A stretch of DNA of 45,303 nucleotides from a virus: positions 1 through 45,303 of the IMG/VR virus record IMGVR_UViG_3300027714_000034. One strand, written 5' to 3'. Shown piece after piece: positions 7,404 through 15,101 of the stretch; the first letter of the stretch is position 1, and every line of letters starts with the position of its first letter. The translations under genes and the position numbers were made by a program. The notes below the pieces were generated by a model. The model made no database searches. It had not been told where the DNA came from and saw only the letters and a program-made list of their open reading frames with translations.

Positions 7404-10400
7404 ATGATCATTGGATGGGTAATTGCGGCAGTAGTCGCCGTCGTCGTCGGTGCTGCTGCGATGATGAAGAAAATGCAGCAAAAGATGCAGGGAAAGCAGG
7501 GCGGGATGATGATCTCCAAGGAGGGCGGGTCGAATCCAATCAAGATGGTCTATGGCAAACGTCGCATTGGCACGGACAATGCGTGGAAGGGCGTCAATAA
7601 TCTGACTTTAAAAACGTCATCGGGATGGGATTCCGCATATATAAGCAGCCGTGAATCTCAACTAGGAAACACGGACAAAAAAAATGTGATGCTTCACCGT
7701 CTGGACGTCTGGTGTCAGGGCCCTATTCACTCAATTGGCAACTATAAAATCGACGGAGACAAAACCAGCCACACTCGATTTGCAAATGGAAAGGCGTGGG
7801 CCCGTATCCTCACAAAGCACGGGAACCCTAATCAAACAATGTTCTCGGCTATGTCGTCGGGTATTTACGCGATTGACTCATCAATGAAAGGCGAGGGGCT
7901 GGCATGGAGCTGGTCGCGATTTTACTATCACCCGGGAGAGCCTGAGTTCCAAGGCGAGCCAAATATCACCGCCGAGGTTCATGGCCTCAAGGTCTGGGAC
8001 CCGCGCACGAACCCCAACGATCAGACGGTCAAGTCATGGTCAGACAACCCTGCGCTGTGTTTACTCGACTATTTACTTGCCGACTATGGCAGAGCTCTCA
8101 ACATTGCTGACGTTGAAATTCAAACATTTATAAACGCCGCAAATTCCTGTGATTCGACGGTCACACTCCCAGCTGACCCCACCGCCACAGAGGGGCAAAC
8201 GATTTATGTGGCGATTTTGGGCCAGATGGTCGAAATCCCAGCGGGTGGACTGTTTCCGGATTATAGGGTCGGGCAGCCATCGGGCAATCGTAAACGCTAC
8301 ACCACAAACCTCGTCCTCGAATCCGACAACTCAACGATCGACAACTGCGCTGAGATACTCAAGACCATGAAGGGCTCCCTTCCTTTCGTCAATGGTAAAT
8401 ATAAGTTGCTGATGGAGGAGGAGGGCACCTCGGTGATGACGTTCAACGATGACAACATCCTCGGAGGTGTCAATCTCGGATGGGCTGATCGCTCGAAAAG
8501 GACAAACCGGGTGACTTTAAAGTTCCCGAACGAAAACAAAGGGTATCAGGACGACACTGTCAGCTGGCCACCAGCACATAGTCTCCTGCATGAAGCCTAC
8601 AAGGCCTACGACAACAATGAGGATCTACACTCGGAGTTTGAGCTGATAGGTGTCACCGACTTTTATCAAGCGCGTGACATGGCTGAGTTTGCAGTCCGCG
8701 AATCTCGGTCTCAGGAATATGTCACCTTTAAAACACAGCCACAGGCAATGGCTTTGGAATGCGGTGATGTCATAACAGTCTCTAACGATGCTCTGGATAT
8801 TGTCAGCAAACTCTATCGGGTCCGCGAGACCTCGATGAATGCTGACCTCACTGTCACAGTGAAGGCGCAGATCTATGACCCGACGATCTATCCGTGGAGT
8901 GTGGGCGACGAGGCCGCTGAGGCCGTGACCCTGAACATGACTCCCAGCCTGTTCGATCAGCCTGCTGTGATGCAAAACGTCACCGCATCGACAGCTACTC
9001 TGCTAAACGATGACGGGACGGCTCTCACGGAAGCGACTGTGACATGGGATGAAATTGAGACCGGAACCTCCGAGATCGATTACGTTGAAATCGGCTACAA
9101 ATTAAACGCCGAGACTGTCTATGTCTGGGCACTTGTTCCAGCGGAATCACTGTCGCATACAATCACCGGGCTGCAGGATGTGCAGCTGTATAACATAGCA
9201 GCACGCTATCGCAACACGGTGGGCAAGTTCTCGGATGTCGTGGTGGTCAATATTGGCACGCTAACAGCCGGGACGAATCTCGACGCCGCAGCAGTGGCCG
9301 CTCAAGCAGCAGCAGACGCAGCCGCTGTTGTTGCTGCTCAGGCTGTAACTGATGCAGCTGCTGCCGCTGCCGCTGTCTCCAATATAGACTTCACGCCTTA
9401 TTTGGTCAGCAGTGATGTGACAGATTTCATCACTCAAGCCGAAGCGGACGCCTCTCAGACCGCTGCTCAGACCTATGCGGATGGCCTGACGGCAAACCTT
9501 CAAACGGCTGCGCAAGTATCAGCAGCAATCGCTGCCGACACAACTTTGATAAATGGCGCACGCATAACCACCGGGACCATCAACGCCGCTCGAATAAGTC
9601 TTTCAGGTAAGAATATTTCGGACCTGAACAACAACAGTGGATTTGCTACTGGGACTGAGGTGTCGGATGCCGTCGCTGCAATTGACCTGTCGGGATACGT
9701 CGCGAACGGCGACCTGTCTGGCTATATAACAACGGCGCAGGGAGTTGCTCTGCAGTCCGCTGCTGAGGTCTATGCGGATGGCCTGACGGCAAACCTTCAA
9801 ACAGCTGCACAAGTATCATCAGCAATCGCTGCCGACACAACTTTGATAAACGGCGCACGCATAACCACCGGGACCATCAACGCCGCTCGAATAAGCATCT
9901 CGGGTAAGAACGCCTCAGATCTTAACAACGATGCGTTTGCTGTCCCGGCTGATATTGCTGATCTGGCCTCGTCCTCTGATGTCACAGCAGCACAAGCAGC
10001 GGCCCAGACATACGCCGACGGACTAACTGTCGGCCTTCAAACGGCTGCGCAAGTATCAGCAGCACTCGCTGCCGACACAACTTTGATAAATGGCGCACGC
10101 ATAACCACCGGGACCATCAACGCTGCTCGAATAAGTCTTTCAGGTAAGAATATTTCGGACCTGAACAACAACAGTGGCTACGCTCTGACCAGTCAGATCC
10201 CCAACGTGTCAAATCTACAAACTGCGGCACAGGTGGCTGCCGCCATAGCCTCCGACACAACGACGATCAACGGTTCGCGGATTGTAACTGGATCGCTGAG
10301 CGCCGGGAAAATCTCGGGCGGTACGCTAGACTTCACAAATGTGGAAGCCGATAATTTGTATGTGAGCTCGATACGCGGTGACGTGAACACACTGATCCCC

Positions 10401-11126
10401 TTTAAAAAGCAAACAACACAAACAATCCCCTACCTAACTGCGGGCACGAGTTTCACAATTTTTGAAGGAACGATTCCGGCGTCGGGCAGCGCGGACATAT
10501 TGCGGAAGCCATATTTCTCGGCGACGGGCTGGGGCGTGTTTGAGAATGATGACGTGTACAAACTCGAGCTGTTTATGCGGGTCAATGACCCCACGCCATC
10601 ATCTACAAACACAGGCGTAATTTCGGACCCCCTCATCTTTAGTGCCAATAGTTGGTTTGGAGTAAGTGCGTCAATCAAAGTCCCCGGGCAGGTTTCCCTT
10701 TCAACCGGGACAGTGCTACAGGACTCGGTCAGCTCAAGTGGCAGCAATCCAAGAACGCTGGGCTCGGTTTGGTATGTCGTTTACACCGCAAGTACGAACA
10801 CAACGACTATCTCGTACTTTGCAGACAGCAACGGTGTTGGTCCAATCCTAAGCACGGCGGGTCGCTACGCAATCACGCCGCCATCGGCCTCCGGGTATGC
10901 GCTAGTAAATGAGTTCTTTTTCCGGTCGCCATTCGACTATGACCCCTATCAGTTCGCTTTAAACGGGGCGCTAAATGACGCAACCCAATACTCGGTGGAC
11001 TGTCAGGTGAAGGTTCGACTATTCAATCAAGTCGGCAGCGGATTGATACCCAACTCCCAACCGAGTCAAGACTGGTCTCTCGACCGGATTTATAACGTGT
11101 CAGGAATCTTAATGGCTCTGAGGTAA
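7404..11126 (+). CDS. Tail tip / central fibre protein (gpJ-like, phage tail hub)
   Basis: At 1240 residues this is the largest protein. Layout: an N-terminal hydrophobic helix (about residues 2-20), then NPIKMVYGKRRIG (about 47-59), typical of lambda gpJ-like tip proteins. A hub region follows, with LLDYLLADYGRALN and STIDNCAEILKTMKGSLPFVNGKYKLL. A fibronectin-III-like segment lies at about 545-615, then an alanine-rich coiled segment (about 620-660). Three near-identical repeat units with INGARITTGTINAARIS (DUF1983-like) are followed by a degenerate fourth unit, and a beta-rich C-terminal region of about 230 residues may bind the receptor. It should close the tail tip and recognise the host. 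Confidence 0.8.
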   Translation: MIIGWVIAAVVAVVVGAAAMMKKMQQKMQGKQGGMMISKEGGSNPIKMVYGKRRIGTDNAWKGVNNLTLKTSSGWDSAYISSRESQLGNTDKKNVMLHRLDVWCQGPIHSIGNYKIDGDKTSHTRFANGKAWARILTKHGNPNQTMFSAMSSGIYAIDSSMKGEGLAWSWSRFYYHPGEPEFQGEPNITAEVHGLKVWDPRTNPNDQTVKSWSDNPALCLLDYLLADYGRALNIADVEIQTFINAANSCDSTVTLPADPTATEGQTIYVAILGQMVEIPAGGLFPDYRVGQPSGNRKRYTTNLVLESDNSTIDNCAEILKTMKGSLPFVNGKYKLLMEEEGTSVMTFNDDNILGGVNLGWADRSKRTNRVTLKFPNENKGYQDDTVSWPPAHSLLHEAYKAYDNNEDLHSEFELIGVTDFYQARDMAEFAVRESRSQEYVTFKTQPQAMALECGDVITVSNDALDIVSKLYRVRETSMNADLTVTVKAQIYDPTIYPWSVGDEAAEAVTLNMTPSLFDQPAVMQNVTASTATLLNDDGTALTEATVTWDEIETGTSEIDYVEIGYKLNAETVYVWALVPAESLSHTITGLQDVQLYNIAARYRNTVGKFSDVVVVNIGTLTAGTNLDAAAVAAQAAADAAAVVAAQAVTDAAAAAAAVSNIDFTPYLVSSDVTDFITQAEADASQTAAQTYADGLTANLQTAAQVSAAIAADTTLINGARITTGTINAARISLSGKNISDLNNNSGFATGTEVSDAVAAIDLSGYVANGDLSGYITTAQGVALQSAAEVYADGLTANLQTAAQVSSAIAADTTLINGARITTGTINAARISISGKNASDLNNDAFAVPADIADLASSSDVTAAQAAAQTYADGLTVGLQTAAQVSAALAADTTLINGARITTGTINAARISLSGKNISDLNNNSGYALTSQIPNVSNLQTAAQVAAAIASDTTTINGSRIVTGSLSAGKISGGTLDFTNVEADNLYVSSIRGDVNTLIPFKKQTTQTIPYLTAGTSFTIFEGTIPASGSADILRKPYFSATGWGVFENDDVYKLELFMRVNDPTPSSTNTGVISDPLIFSANSWFGVSASIKVPGQVSLSTGTVLQDSVSSSGSNPRTLGSVWYVVYTASTNTTTISYFADSNGVGPILSTAGRYAITPPSASGYALVNEFFFRSPFDYDPYQFALNGALNDATQYSVDCQVKVRLFNQVGSGLIPNSQPSQDWSLDRIYNVSGILMALR
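9469..10320 (+). repeat. Four repeated fibre units inside the tail-tip gene
   Basis: Units begin near 9469, 9769 and 10005, and a diverged one near 10217. The core encodes LQTAAQVSAAIAADTTL and INGARITTGTINAARIS. Units 1 and 3 also share their 3' part (SGKNISDLNNNSG) almost base for base, while unit 2 diverges there. Spacing of the shared core is 297 and 240 bases. Such near-identical DNA invites recombination that would lengthen or shorten the fibre. Confidence 0.85.
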
Positions 11127-11128
11127 TT

Positions 11129-11476
11129 ATGAACTTATTTGTAAAGTACGACCACGACGCCGAACGGGTGACACTAGGCCCCCAGTCAGGAATGTCTGGG
11201 GAGCCTGACTGGCTGCCTTATATTGGCGAAAACCCTGCGATGGCGCCAACCGACATGGATGGCGATCGCTACATCGAGGAGCTGGGTGCTGTTGTCCGGG
11301 TTTCAGTAGGGGCCCTGCCTGAGCCAACATATCAGCAGCAGCGCGTCCGGGCATACCCCAACATCGGGGACCAGCTCGACCTCCTTTTTCACGACATATC
11401 AACCGGGAACCTCAGCACCGATGGTGGCTTGTATCAAGCACTTCTCGCTGTGAAAACTCAATTCCCAAAGGAATAG
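11129..11476 (+). CDS. Tail-associated protein, short hypothetical
   Basis: This 115-residue protein immediately follows the tail-tip gene. The C-terminal half carries RVRAYPNIGDQLDLLFHDI and then LLAVKTQFPKE, a motif common to short phage proteins coded beside tail fibres (often annotated as fibre assembly or XkdW-like). The N-terminal half (PDWLPYIGENP) is unassigned. Its last codons contain the AAAGGA ribosome site of the lysozyme gene two bases on. Confidence 0.55.
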   Translation: MNLFVKYDHDAERVTLGPQSGMSGEPDWLPYIGENPAMAPTDMDGDRYIEELGAVVRVSVGALPEPTYQQQRVRAYPNIGDQLDLLFHDISTGNLSTDGGLYQALLAVKTQFPKE

Positions 11477-11477
11477 T

Positions 11478-11894
11478 ATGCAATATAAAAACCAAGCTCT
11501 CGAGCTGCTCCAAGAGCACGAAGGGTTCAGGCAGTTTCCGTATCTCGACAGTCTAGGAATCCAAACCATTGGCTATGGCCGAAACCTTGAATCTCGAGGG
11601 ATTTCGGAGCCAGAGGCGTCCTACCTGCTCAGCAATGACATCGCTGAGGCCGAGGAGATGCTGCACAGTTATCCGTATTATTGGAACCTAAGCGGCGAGA
11701 GAAAGGCGGTGTTAATCGACATGATGGTGAACATGGGACCGACCCGGCTCGCTGGATTTAAGAAGATGCACGCAGCTCTGGAGGCCCGCAACTATGAACT
11801 CGCAGCCCTTGAAATGATGGACTCGAAATGGTCCACGCAAGTTGGACAGAGAGCTCTCACCCTGTCGGGCGTCATGCACGACAACAAAATATAA
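11478..11894 (+). CDS. Endolysin, T4-type lysozyme (GH24)
   Basis: This 138-residue muramidase cleaves the MurNAc-GlcNAc bond of peptidoglycan at lysis. The active-site pattern is complete: E15 in EHEGF, D24 in YLD, T30 in QTIGYG. The spacings of nine and six residues match E11, D20 and T26 of T4 lysozyme. No signal peptide or SAR helix is visible, so export should depend on the holin next door. SD AAAGGA lies in the end of the previous gene. Confidence 0.88.
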   Translation: MQYKNQALELLQEHEGFRQFPYLDSLGIQTIGYGRNLESRGISEPEASYLLSNDIAEAEEMLHSYPYYWNLSGERKAVLIDMMVNMGPTRLAGFKKMHAALEARNYELAALEMMDSKWSTQVGQRALTLSGVMHDNKI

Positions 11895-11904
11895 GGAACT
11901 GAAT

Positions 11905-12273
11905 ATGTGGGGAATTGCACTCAAAGCTGTGACATCCCTCGGATCGGATTGGCTGTCGAACCGTAAGGCCAAAAGCGAGGCAAAGTTGACCAAGGATCTG
12001 GCAATCATATCGGGTGAGCGTGCGGCAGATGTTGCCAGCGCGTCTGATATGGCAACCAGTTTGAAGGATGAATTCCTCACATTGGTTTTGACCGCGCCGC
12101 TGGTTGTTGTGTTTTATGCAGCAGTATGGGGCGACCCGGAAATGATCAATCAGGTGAACCTCGCGTTTGAGGTTATGAGTTCGCTGCCTGAATGGTATCA
12201 ATTTTGCTTCATGGGATGTGTGGCTGCAACATTTGGCCTCAGATCCGTTAAGGCTCTGGGCCCTAAATCTTAA
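11905..12273 (+). CDS. Putative holin (GTA-holin/3TM-like)
   Basis: A 122-residue protein follows the lysozyme. I chose ATG 11905 because AAGGA stands seven bases upstream; an in-frame start at 11842 inside the lysozyme gene is unlikely. It has a charged N-terminal amphipathic part (KAKSEAKLTKDLA), then two hydrophobic segments, about residues 58-78 (LVLTAPLVVVFYAAVWG) and 97-115 (FCFMGCVAATFGL). This matches the 3TM-holin family seen beside phage lysozymes. It would perforate the inner membrane to release the endolysin. Confidence 0.65.
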   Translation: MWGIALKAVTSLGSDWLSNRKAKSEAKLTKDLAIISGERAADVASASDMATSLKDEFLTLVLTAPLVVVFYAAVWGDPEMINQVNLAFEVMSSLPEWYQFCFMGCVAATFGLRSVKALGPKS

Positions 12274-12292
12274 CCTTTAAAGTGGCTGAATT

Positions 12293-12520
12293 ATGAGCGA
12301 TCACTACACCTCGCTGGTGGAGAAAATTGAGAAGCAGAACGCCTATCAATTACGCGATAAACTCGAGGCCCATTATCAACTCCGTGACGCTGCCGCCGCC
12401 ATCGCTTCGCGTCAGAAATCGCATGAAAAACTTTTGAAATTAATCATCGCGCTGCAAATAGCATCGGCAGGCTACATGCACGGAGATTCGCTGGCTTCAT
12501 TTATAAAAATATTGTTTTAA
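12293..12520 (+). CDS. Small membrane-associated protein of the lysis region
   Basis: This 75-residue protein has a charged, probably coiled first half (SLVEKIEKQNAYQLRDKLEAH) and a hydrophobic C-terminal segment (LLKLIIALQIASAGY). It is the last gene before a strong terminator and sits right after the holin, so a role in lysis (antiholin or spanin-like) is possible. No lipobox or family motif supports either. The ribosome site is weak. Confidence 0.5.
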   Translation: MSDHYTSLVEKIEKQNAYQLRDKLEAHYQLRDAAAAIASRQKSHEKLLKLIIALQIASAGYMHGDSLASFIKILF

Positions 12521-12524
12521 GATT

Positions 12525-12549
12525 AACCCTCGAAAGAGGGTTTTTTTTT
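12525..12549 (+). terminator. Intrinsic terminator between lysis genes and repressor
   Basis: AACCCTC (12525-12531) pairs with GAGGGTT (12536-12542) around a GAAA tetraloop, followed by nine T. It ends the late operon. On the other strand the hairpin abuts the repressor stop but has no T-tract, so it may serve both directions only weakly. Confidence 0.88.
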
Positions 12550-12877
12550 ACGATTCGTCGATGAGAAGCTCAGTCATCGTCACGGCTGTTTTACCCCATA
12601 GCCCGACGTAGGTCACTGGGTCATAGTAGGACATCAGTTTCTTTATAAAAAGGTCCTGATGGCAGCCCATTAGTTTAGCATAGCCGACAAAATGGTCGGG
12701 CGGGATGCGCGCTGAACCTGCTTCGATTTGGGCGATCATCGTATAATATGCTAGGTCTAGTGATTCTGCGACATCACGCTGGGTGAGGCCGCGATGGTTC
12801 CGCAGCTGTTTCAGGAAGAGGCCACCTTCCTTTCGGAGGACAAGTGATGCTGGTGTTCGTGACCCTTGTTTGTTCAT
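12548..12877 (-). CDS. XRE-family HTH repressor (cI-like candidate)
   Basis: This is the only clear minus-strand gene, with 109 residues from ATG 12877. Residues about 24-57 are a classic helix-turn-helix (GLTQRDVAESLDLAYYTMIAQIEAG). The remaining half lacks the S24 protease fold of lambda cI, so it would not be cleaved by RecA. An in-frame GTG at 12949 would add 24 residues but has no ribosome site. Upstream on its strand lies a tandem 17-bp duplication that makes a six-codon mini-ORF overlapping the start. It is divergent from the integrase block, as lysogeny repressors usually are. A GTGT-GCG-ACAC dyad at 12939-12949 is a possible operator. Confidence 0.75.
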   Translation of the reverse strand: MNKQGSRTPASLVLRKEGGLFLKQLRNHRGLTQRDVAESLDLAYYTMIAQIEAGSARIPPDHFVGYAKLMGCHQDLFIKKLMSYYDPVTYVGLWGKTAVTMTELLIDES

Positions 12878-12894
12878 GATCCTTGTTTGTTCAT
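12861..12894 (-). repeat. Tandem 17-bp duplication at the repressor start
   Basis: On the minus strand, ATGAACAAACAAGGATC (12894-12878) is followed at once by ATGAACAAACAAGGGTC (12877-12861). The first copy starts the frame MNKQGS-stop, whose TGA overlaps the second ATG (ATGA). The first ATG has GGGGGA about seven bases upstream; the second has only a too-close AAGGATC. This suggests translational coupling through a mini-ORF. Confidence 0.8.
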
Positions 12895-13076
12895 GGTTTA
12901 TCCCCCCATGTTTAGACCAAAAAAAGTTTGAATCTACCGTGTGCGACACTAGCGTCTTTGCAACAAAAAGTCACGCATATTTACATTCATAGGGCTTATA
13001 GTCACTATTGATTCCGCGTGGTCATAATCACAGGCGGCTTTCAAAAAATATGGTTTACTACAAATCTAAAGACACC

Positions 13077-13334
13077 ATGAGTGACACTAATTTGATTCAA
13101 CTAATGCTTGACCTTGAAAAACAGGCAACAACGCACAACCTGAGCGTATTTGCCATCCGTAGATTTGGACCTGTATATGTTACGGTTACGCAGCAGCTAC
13201 ACGCTGAGCGTTCGGGCTGGTCGGTCGATTTTGAGGAGCCTACTGTGGCGTCTGTTTATTGCCTTGCTGAGCACTTAGCAGCTAAGCCAAAGACCAACAA
13301 GACTGTCTACAAGACTGTCTACAATAAGGTTTAA
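13077..13334 (+). CDS. Small hypothetical protein between repressor and integrase
   Basis: An 85-residue protein reads divergently from the repressor. ATG 13077 is preferred; in-frame earlier starts lack ribosome sites, and this one has a weak AAAG. No domain is recognised. The position would suit an excisionase or Cro-like regulator, but no HTH is convincing. Its C-terminus (KTNKTVYKTVYNKV) is encoded by the first pair of ACTGTCTACAA repeats, so the coding end doubles as a probable recombination site. Confidence 0.5.
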   Translation: MSDTNLIQLMLDLEKQATTHNLSVFAIRRFGPVYVTVTQQLHAERSGWSVDFEEPTVASVYCLAEHLAAKPKTNKTVYKTVYNKV

Positions 13335-13498
13335 CCGGACAGCGTGGCTTGCCCTAAGTCGTTGATTTATCGCGTTTAAATTGGTCGACCGGAAAGTGGT
13401 CGGGAATGAGGGACCCTCAACAAAATTGACCTGAACCCCGCAAACCCACTACACACTGGCCTTTCTATAGCTTGCAACTGTCTACAAAACTGTCTACA
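13302..13498 (+). promoter_or_regulatory. Two tandem pairs of ACTGTCTACA: candidate integrase arm-type sites / attP region
   Basis: ACTGTCTACAA occurs at 13302-13312 and 13314-13324, again at 13477-13487, and as ACTGTCTACA at 13489-13498. Both pairs have a 12-bp period, and the pairs are 175 bp apart, just upstream of the integrase gene. Paired direct decamers beside int are the usual form of arm-type binding sites. The attP core itself was not identified. The 193 bases between genes (13335-13527) hold nothing else clear. Confidence 0.6.
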
Positions 13499-13527
13499 CT
13501 CATTCGAAACCTCATCGGAGATCTCGA

Positions 13528-14781
13528 ATGCGCGCATCATACATAAAGCAGCGACACAATGTCTACTGGTTCCAACGTAGGCCCCCAAAAAAGCTGCACG
13601 ACCAGCTCGGCAGTAAGACAATCAGCATCAACCTGCACACCTCCGATCTATCCGTCGCCATAAACAAACGCGACCTAATTCTCGGAGAATGGGCTGCACT
13701 ATCCTCAACAAATAGATCGCCGGATATTTACGCCAAAAAACTCGCAGAGCTAAATGGTCAGGATCTGGCAGAGAGTCATGAGTATGTTCCAGAACCTGTG
13801 GTCGACGCCCTGTCACTCAGTGGGGCCCAAACGCAGGACGAGGCCGTCGATGCCCTGCGTGGTTTCAGTGCTGCCGACCGGGCTGCTTTTTGGGCGTGGC
13901 GGGCGGCCACCAAGTCTGAGACGCCTCCCGAGGAGTATGCCTACTCGATACGGGACGCACTGGCTGCAGTGATACCGCACAAGCGCGGAACGATCACCGA
14001 CCTCCACCTCGACAAGTACACCGTCGCCGTCGACCTGTTTATGGGTCCGGGTGTCGATGGCTCTCTCGAGGCAATCCGGAAGGGCGCAGTCGTTCGCTGG
14101 ATCGACACACTGACCCAAAGCAACAGCACGAAAAACACATACCTGAGCTGTCTCGGTTCTGTCTACGAGTACGCGCAGGACCGGGAGCTCATCAACGACC
14201 AGCTGGTGAATCCCTTCAAAGGAATCAAGCTCGGCAAGAAAGACACCAAGAGCTACAAGATGATGCCGCACGAGACGCTCAGGTCCATTCTGAGCCTATT
14301 AAAACCCAAAGATCACCTTCCAGCCGTCCTCGCTATAAACACCGGGATGCGCCTGTCTGAGGTGTTCAACGCGCAGCTGCAGATCCACGAGGGAATCCAC
14401 TGTCTGGTCCTCGAGGAAAGCGCGAGCTATAAAGGAGCGAAGACCGAAGCCGGGAATCGAATGGTCCCAATACCCGACCACCTACTCGCCGACGTCCTCG
14501 AGCAGCAGCCCGGATGGTCCGAGCACGGGGCCTATTCAAAACGATTCGGCAAAGCGAAGGCCAAAGTCATCAACTGTCGACAGACTGTGTTCCATTCCCT
14601 GCGGGTCAGCTTTATCACCGAGGCTCAGCGAGCTGGATACACTGAGCAGCAGGTTGCGTGGCTGGTTGGCCATGAGGCCGGGAAGGGCGACGCGATGACC
14701 GGGAAGCTATATTTCAAAGGCTACAGGCTGCAGCTCATGAAAGAGATCATCGAGGGCGCTGCCACTTTTAAGTCCACATAA
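13528..14781 (+). CDS. int: Tyrosine integrase (phage site-specific recombinase)
   Basis: This 417-residue recombinase inserts phage DNA at attB. The N-terminal part (YIKQRHNVYWFQRRPPKKLHDQLG) is an arm-binding-like beta domain; the middle is a SAM-like core-binding domain; the C-terminal part has all catalytic signatures. These are R275 (TGMRLSE), H356 and R359 (HSLR), H382 (VGHE) and the nucleophile Y395 (GKLYFKG). SD CGGAG precedes ATG 13528. CATTCGA at 13501-13507 can pair with TCGAATG at 13524-13530, which includes the start codon. A terminator follows at 14821. Confidence 0.92.
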   Translation: MRASYIKQRHNVYWFQRRPPKKLHDQLGSKTISINLHTSDLSVAINKRDLILGEWAALSSTNRSPDIYAKKLAELNGQDLAESHEYVPEPVVDALSLSGAQTQDEAVDALRGFSAADRAAFWAWRAATKSETPPEEYAYSIRDALAAVIPHKRGTITDLHLDKYTVAVDLFMGPGVDGSLEAIRKGAVVRWIDTLTQSNSTKNTYLSCLGSVYEYAQDRELINDQLVNPFKGIKLGKKDTKSYKMMPHETLRSILSLLKPKDHLPAVLAINTGMRLSEVFNAQLQIHEGIHCLVLEESASYKGAKTEAGNRMVPIPDHLLADVLEQQPGWSEHGAYSKRFGKAKAKVINCRQTVFHSLRVSFITEAQRAGYTEQQVAWLVGHEAGKGDAMTGKLYFKGYRLQLMKEIIEGAATFKST

Positions 14782-14792
14782 ATGTCGACAAA

Positions 14793-14808
14793 GTACATTT
14801 TAATGTAC
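14793..14808. promoter_or_regulatory. Perfect 16-bp palindrome GTACATTTTAATGTAC
   Basis: This palindrome lies 11 bases after the integrase stop, with further AATGT/ACATA echoes on both sides (AAATGTCGACAAA, ACATATAAATGTAAA). It could be a protein-binding dyad such as an operator or integrase core site. It is AT-rich and not a terminator, because the real terminator follows at 14821. Confidence 0.45.
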
Positions 14809-14820
14809 ATATAAATGTAA

Positions 14821-14853
14821 ACCCTGAGATCAAATGGCCTCGGGGTTTTTTTT
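14821..14853 (+). terminator. Intrinsic terminator after the integrase gene
   Basis: ACCCTGAG (14821-14828) pairs with CTCGGGGT (14839-14846), eight pairs with one wobble, then eight T. It isolates the integrase transcript from the RNA polymerase gene. The remaining 14854-15101 is AT-rich, holds the element at 15002 and a TTGACA at 14941 without a well-spaced -10, and has no gene. Confidence 0.85.
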
Positions 14854-15001
14854 GGTTTACCTAAAATAAATTATCAAAAAGCGCAACCCACAAACCGAAA
14901 AAAAACATATAGTTTTATAAGTAAATACACCTTTCCCGCCTTGACAAAAAATAAACAACCTCTACTCCCTAAATAACGATATTCCTGCGTATCTTTATAT
15001 T

Positions 15002-15018
15002 CAGTGACTTGCTATAAC
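15002..15018 (+). promoter_or_regulatory. CAGTGACTT element with extended -10 upstream of the RNA polymerase gene
   Basis: CAGTGACTT (15002-15010) runs into GCTATAAC; TTGCTATAAC reads as an extended -10 (TGn-TATAAC). The same CAGTGACTT element accompanies four sigma70-like promoters elsewhere. It would tie polymerase expression to the same control as the small early genes. Start site and -35 are not convincing here. Confidence 0.5.
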
Positions 15019-15101
15019 CTGCGCCGAATCAAACATTCCGCCGAGTAATTTACTGGGCGGTCCGTTTTTTGAACCTCAAAGAAACCAAAAGGATCTACAC
15101 C

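Noticed and set aside
13445-13470. CTATAG upstream of the integrase as a phage-type promoter
   Set aside because: The 20 bases before it do not match the ATCGGTCACA...CCC block shared by 20430 and 29681.
14941-14976. TTGACA followed by CTCCCTAAATAA as a promoter of the RNA polymerase gene
   Set aside because: The only -10-like hexamer is 23 bases from the -35, and the resemblance to the CCCTATAGA sites is partial. It is left as unproven in favour of the CAGTGACTT/TATAAC element.
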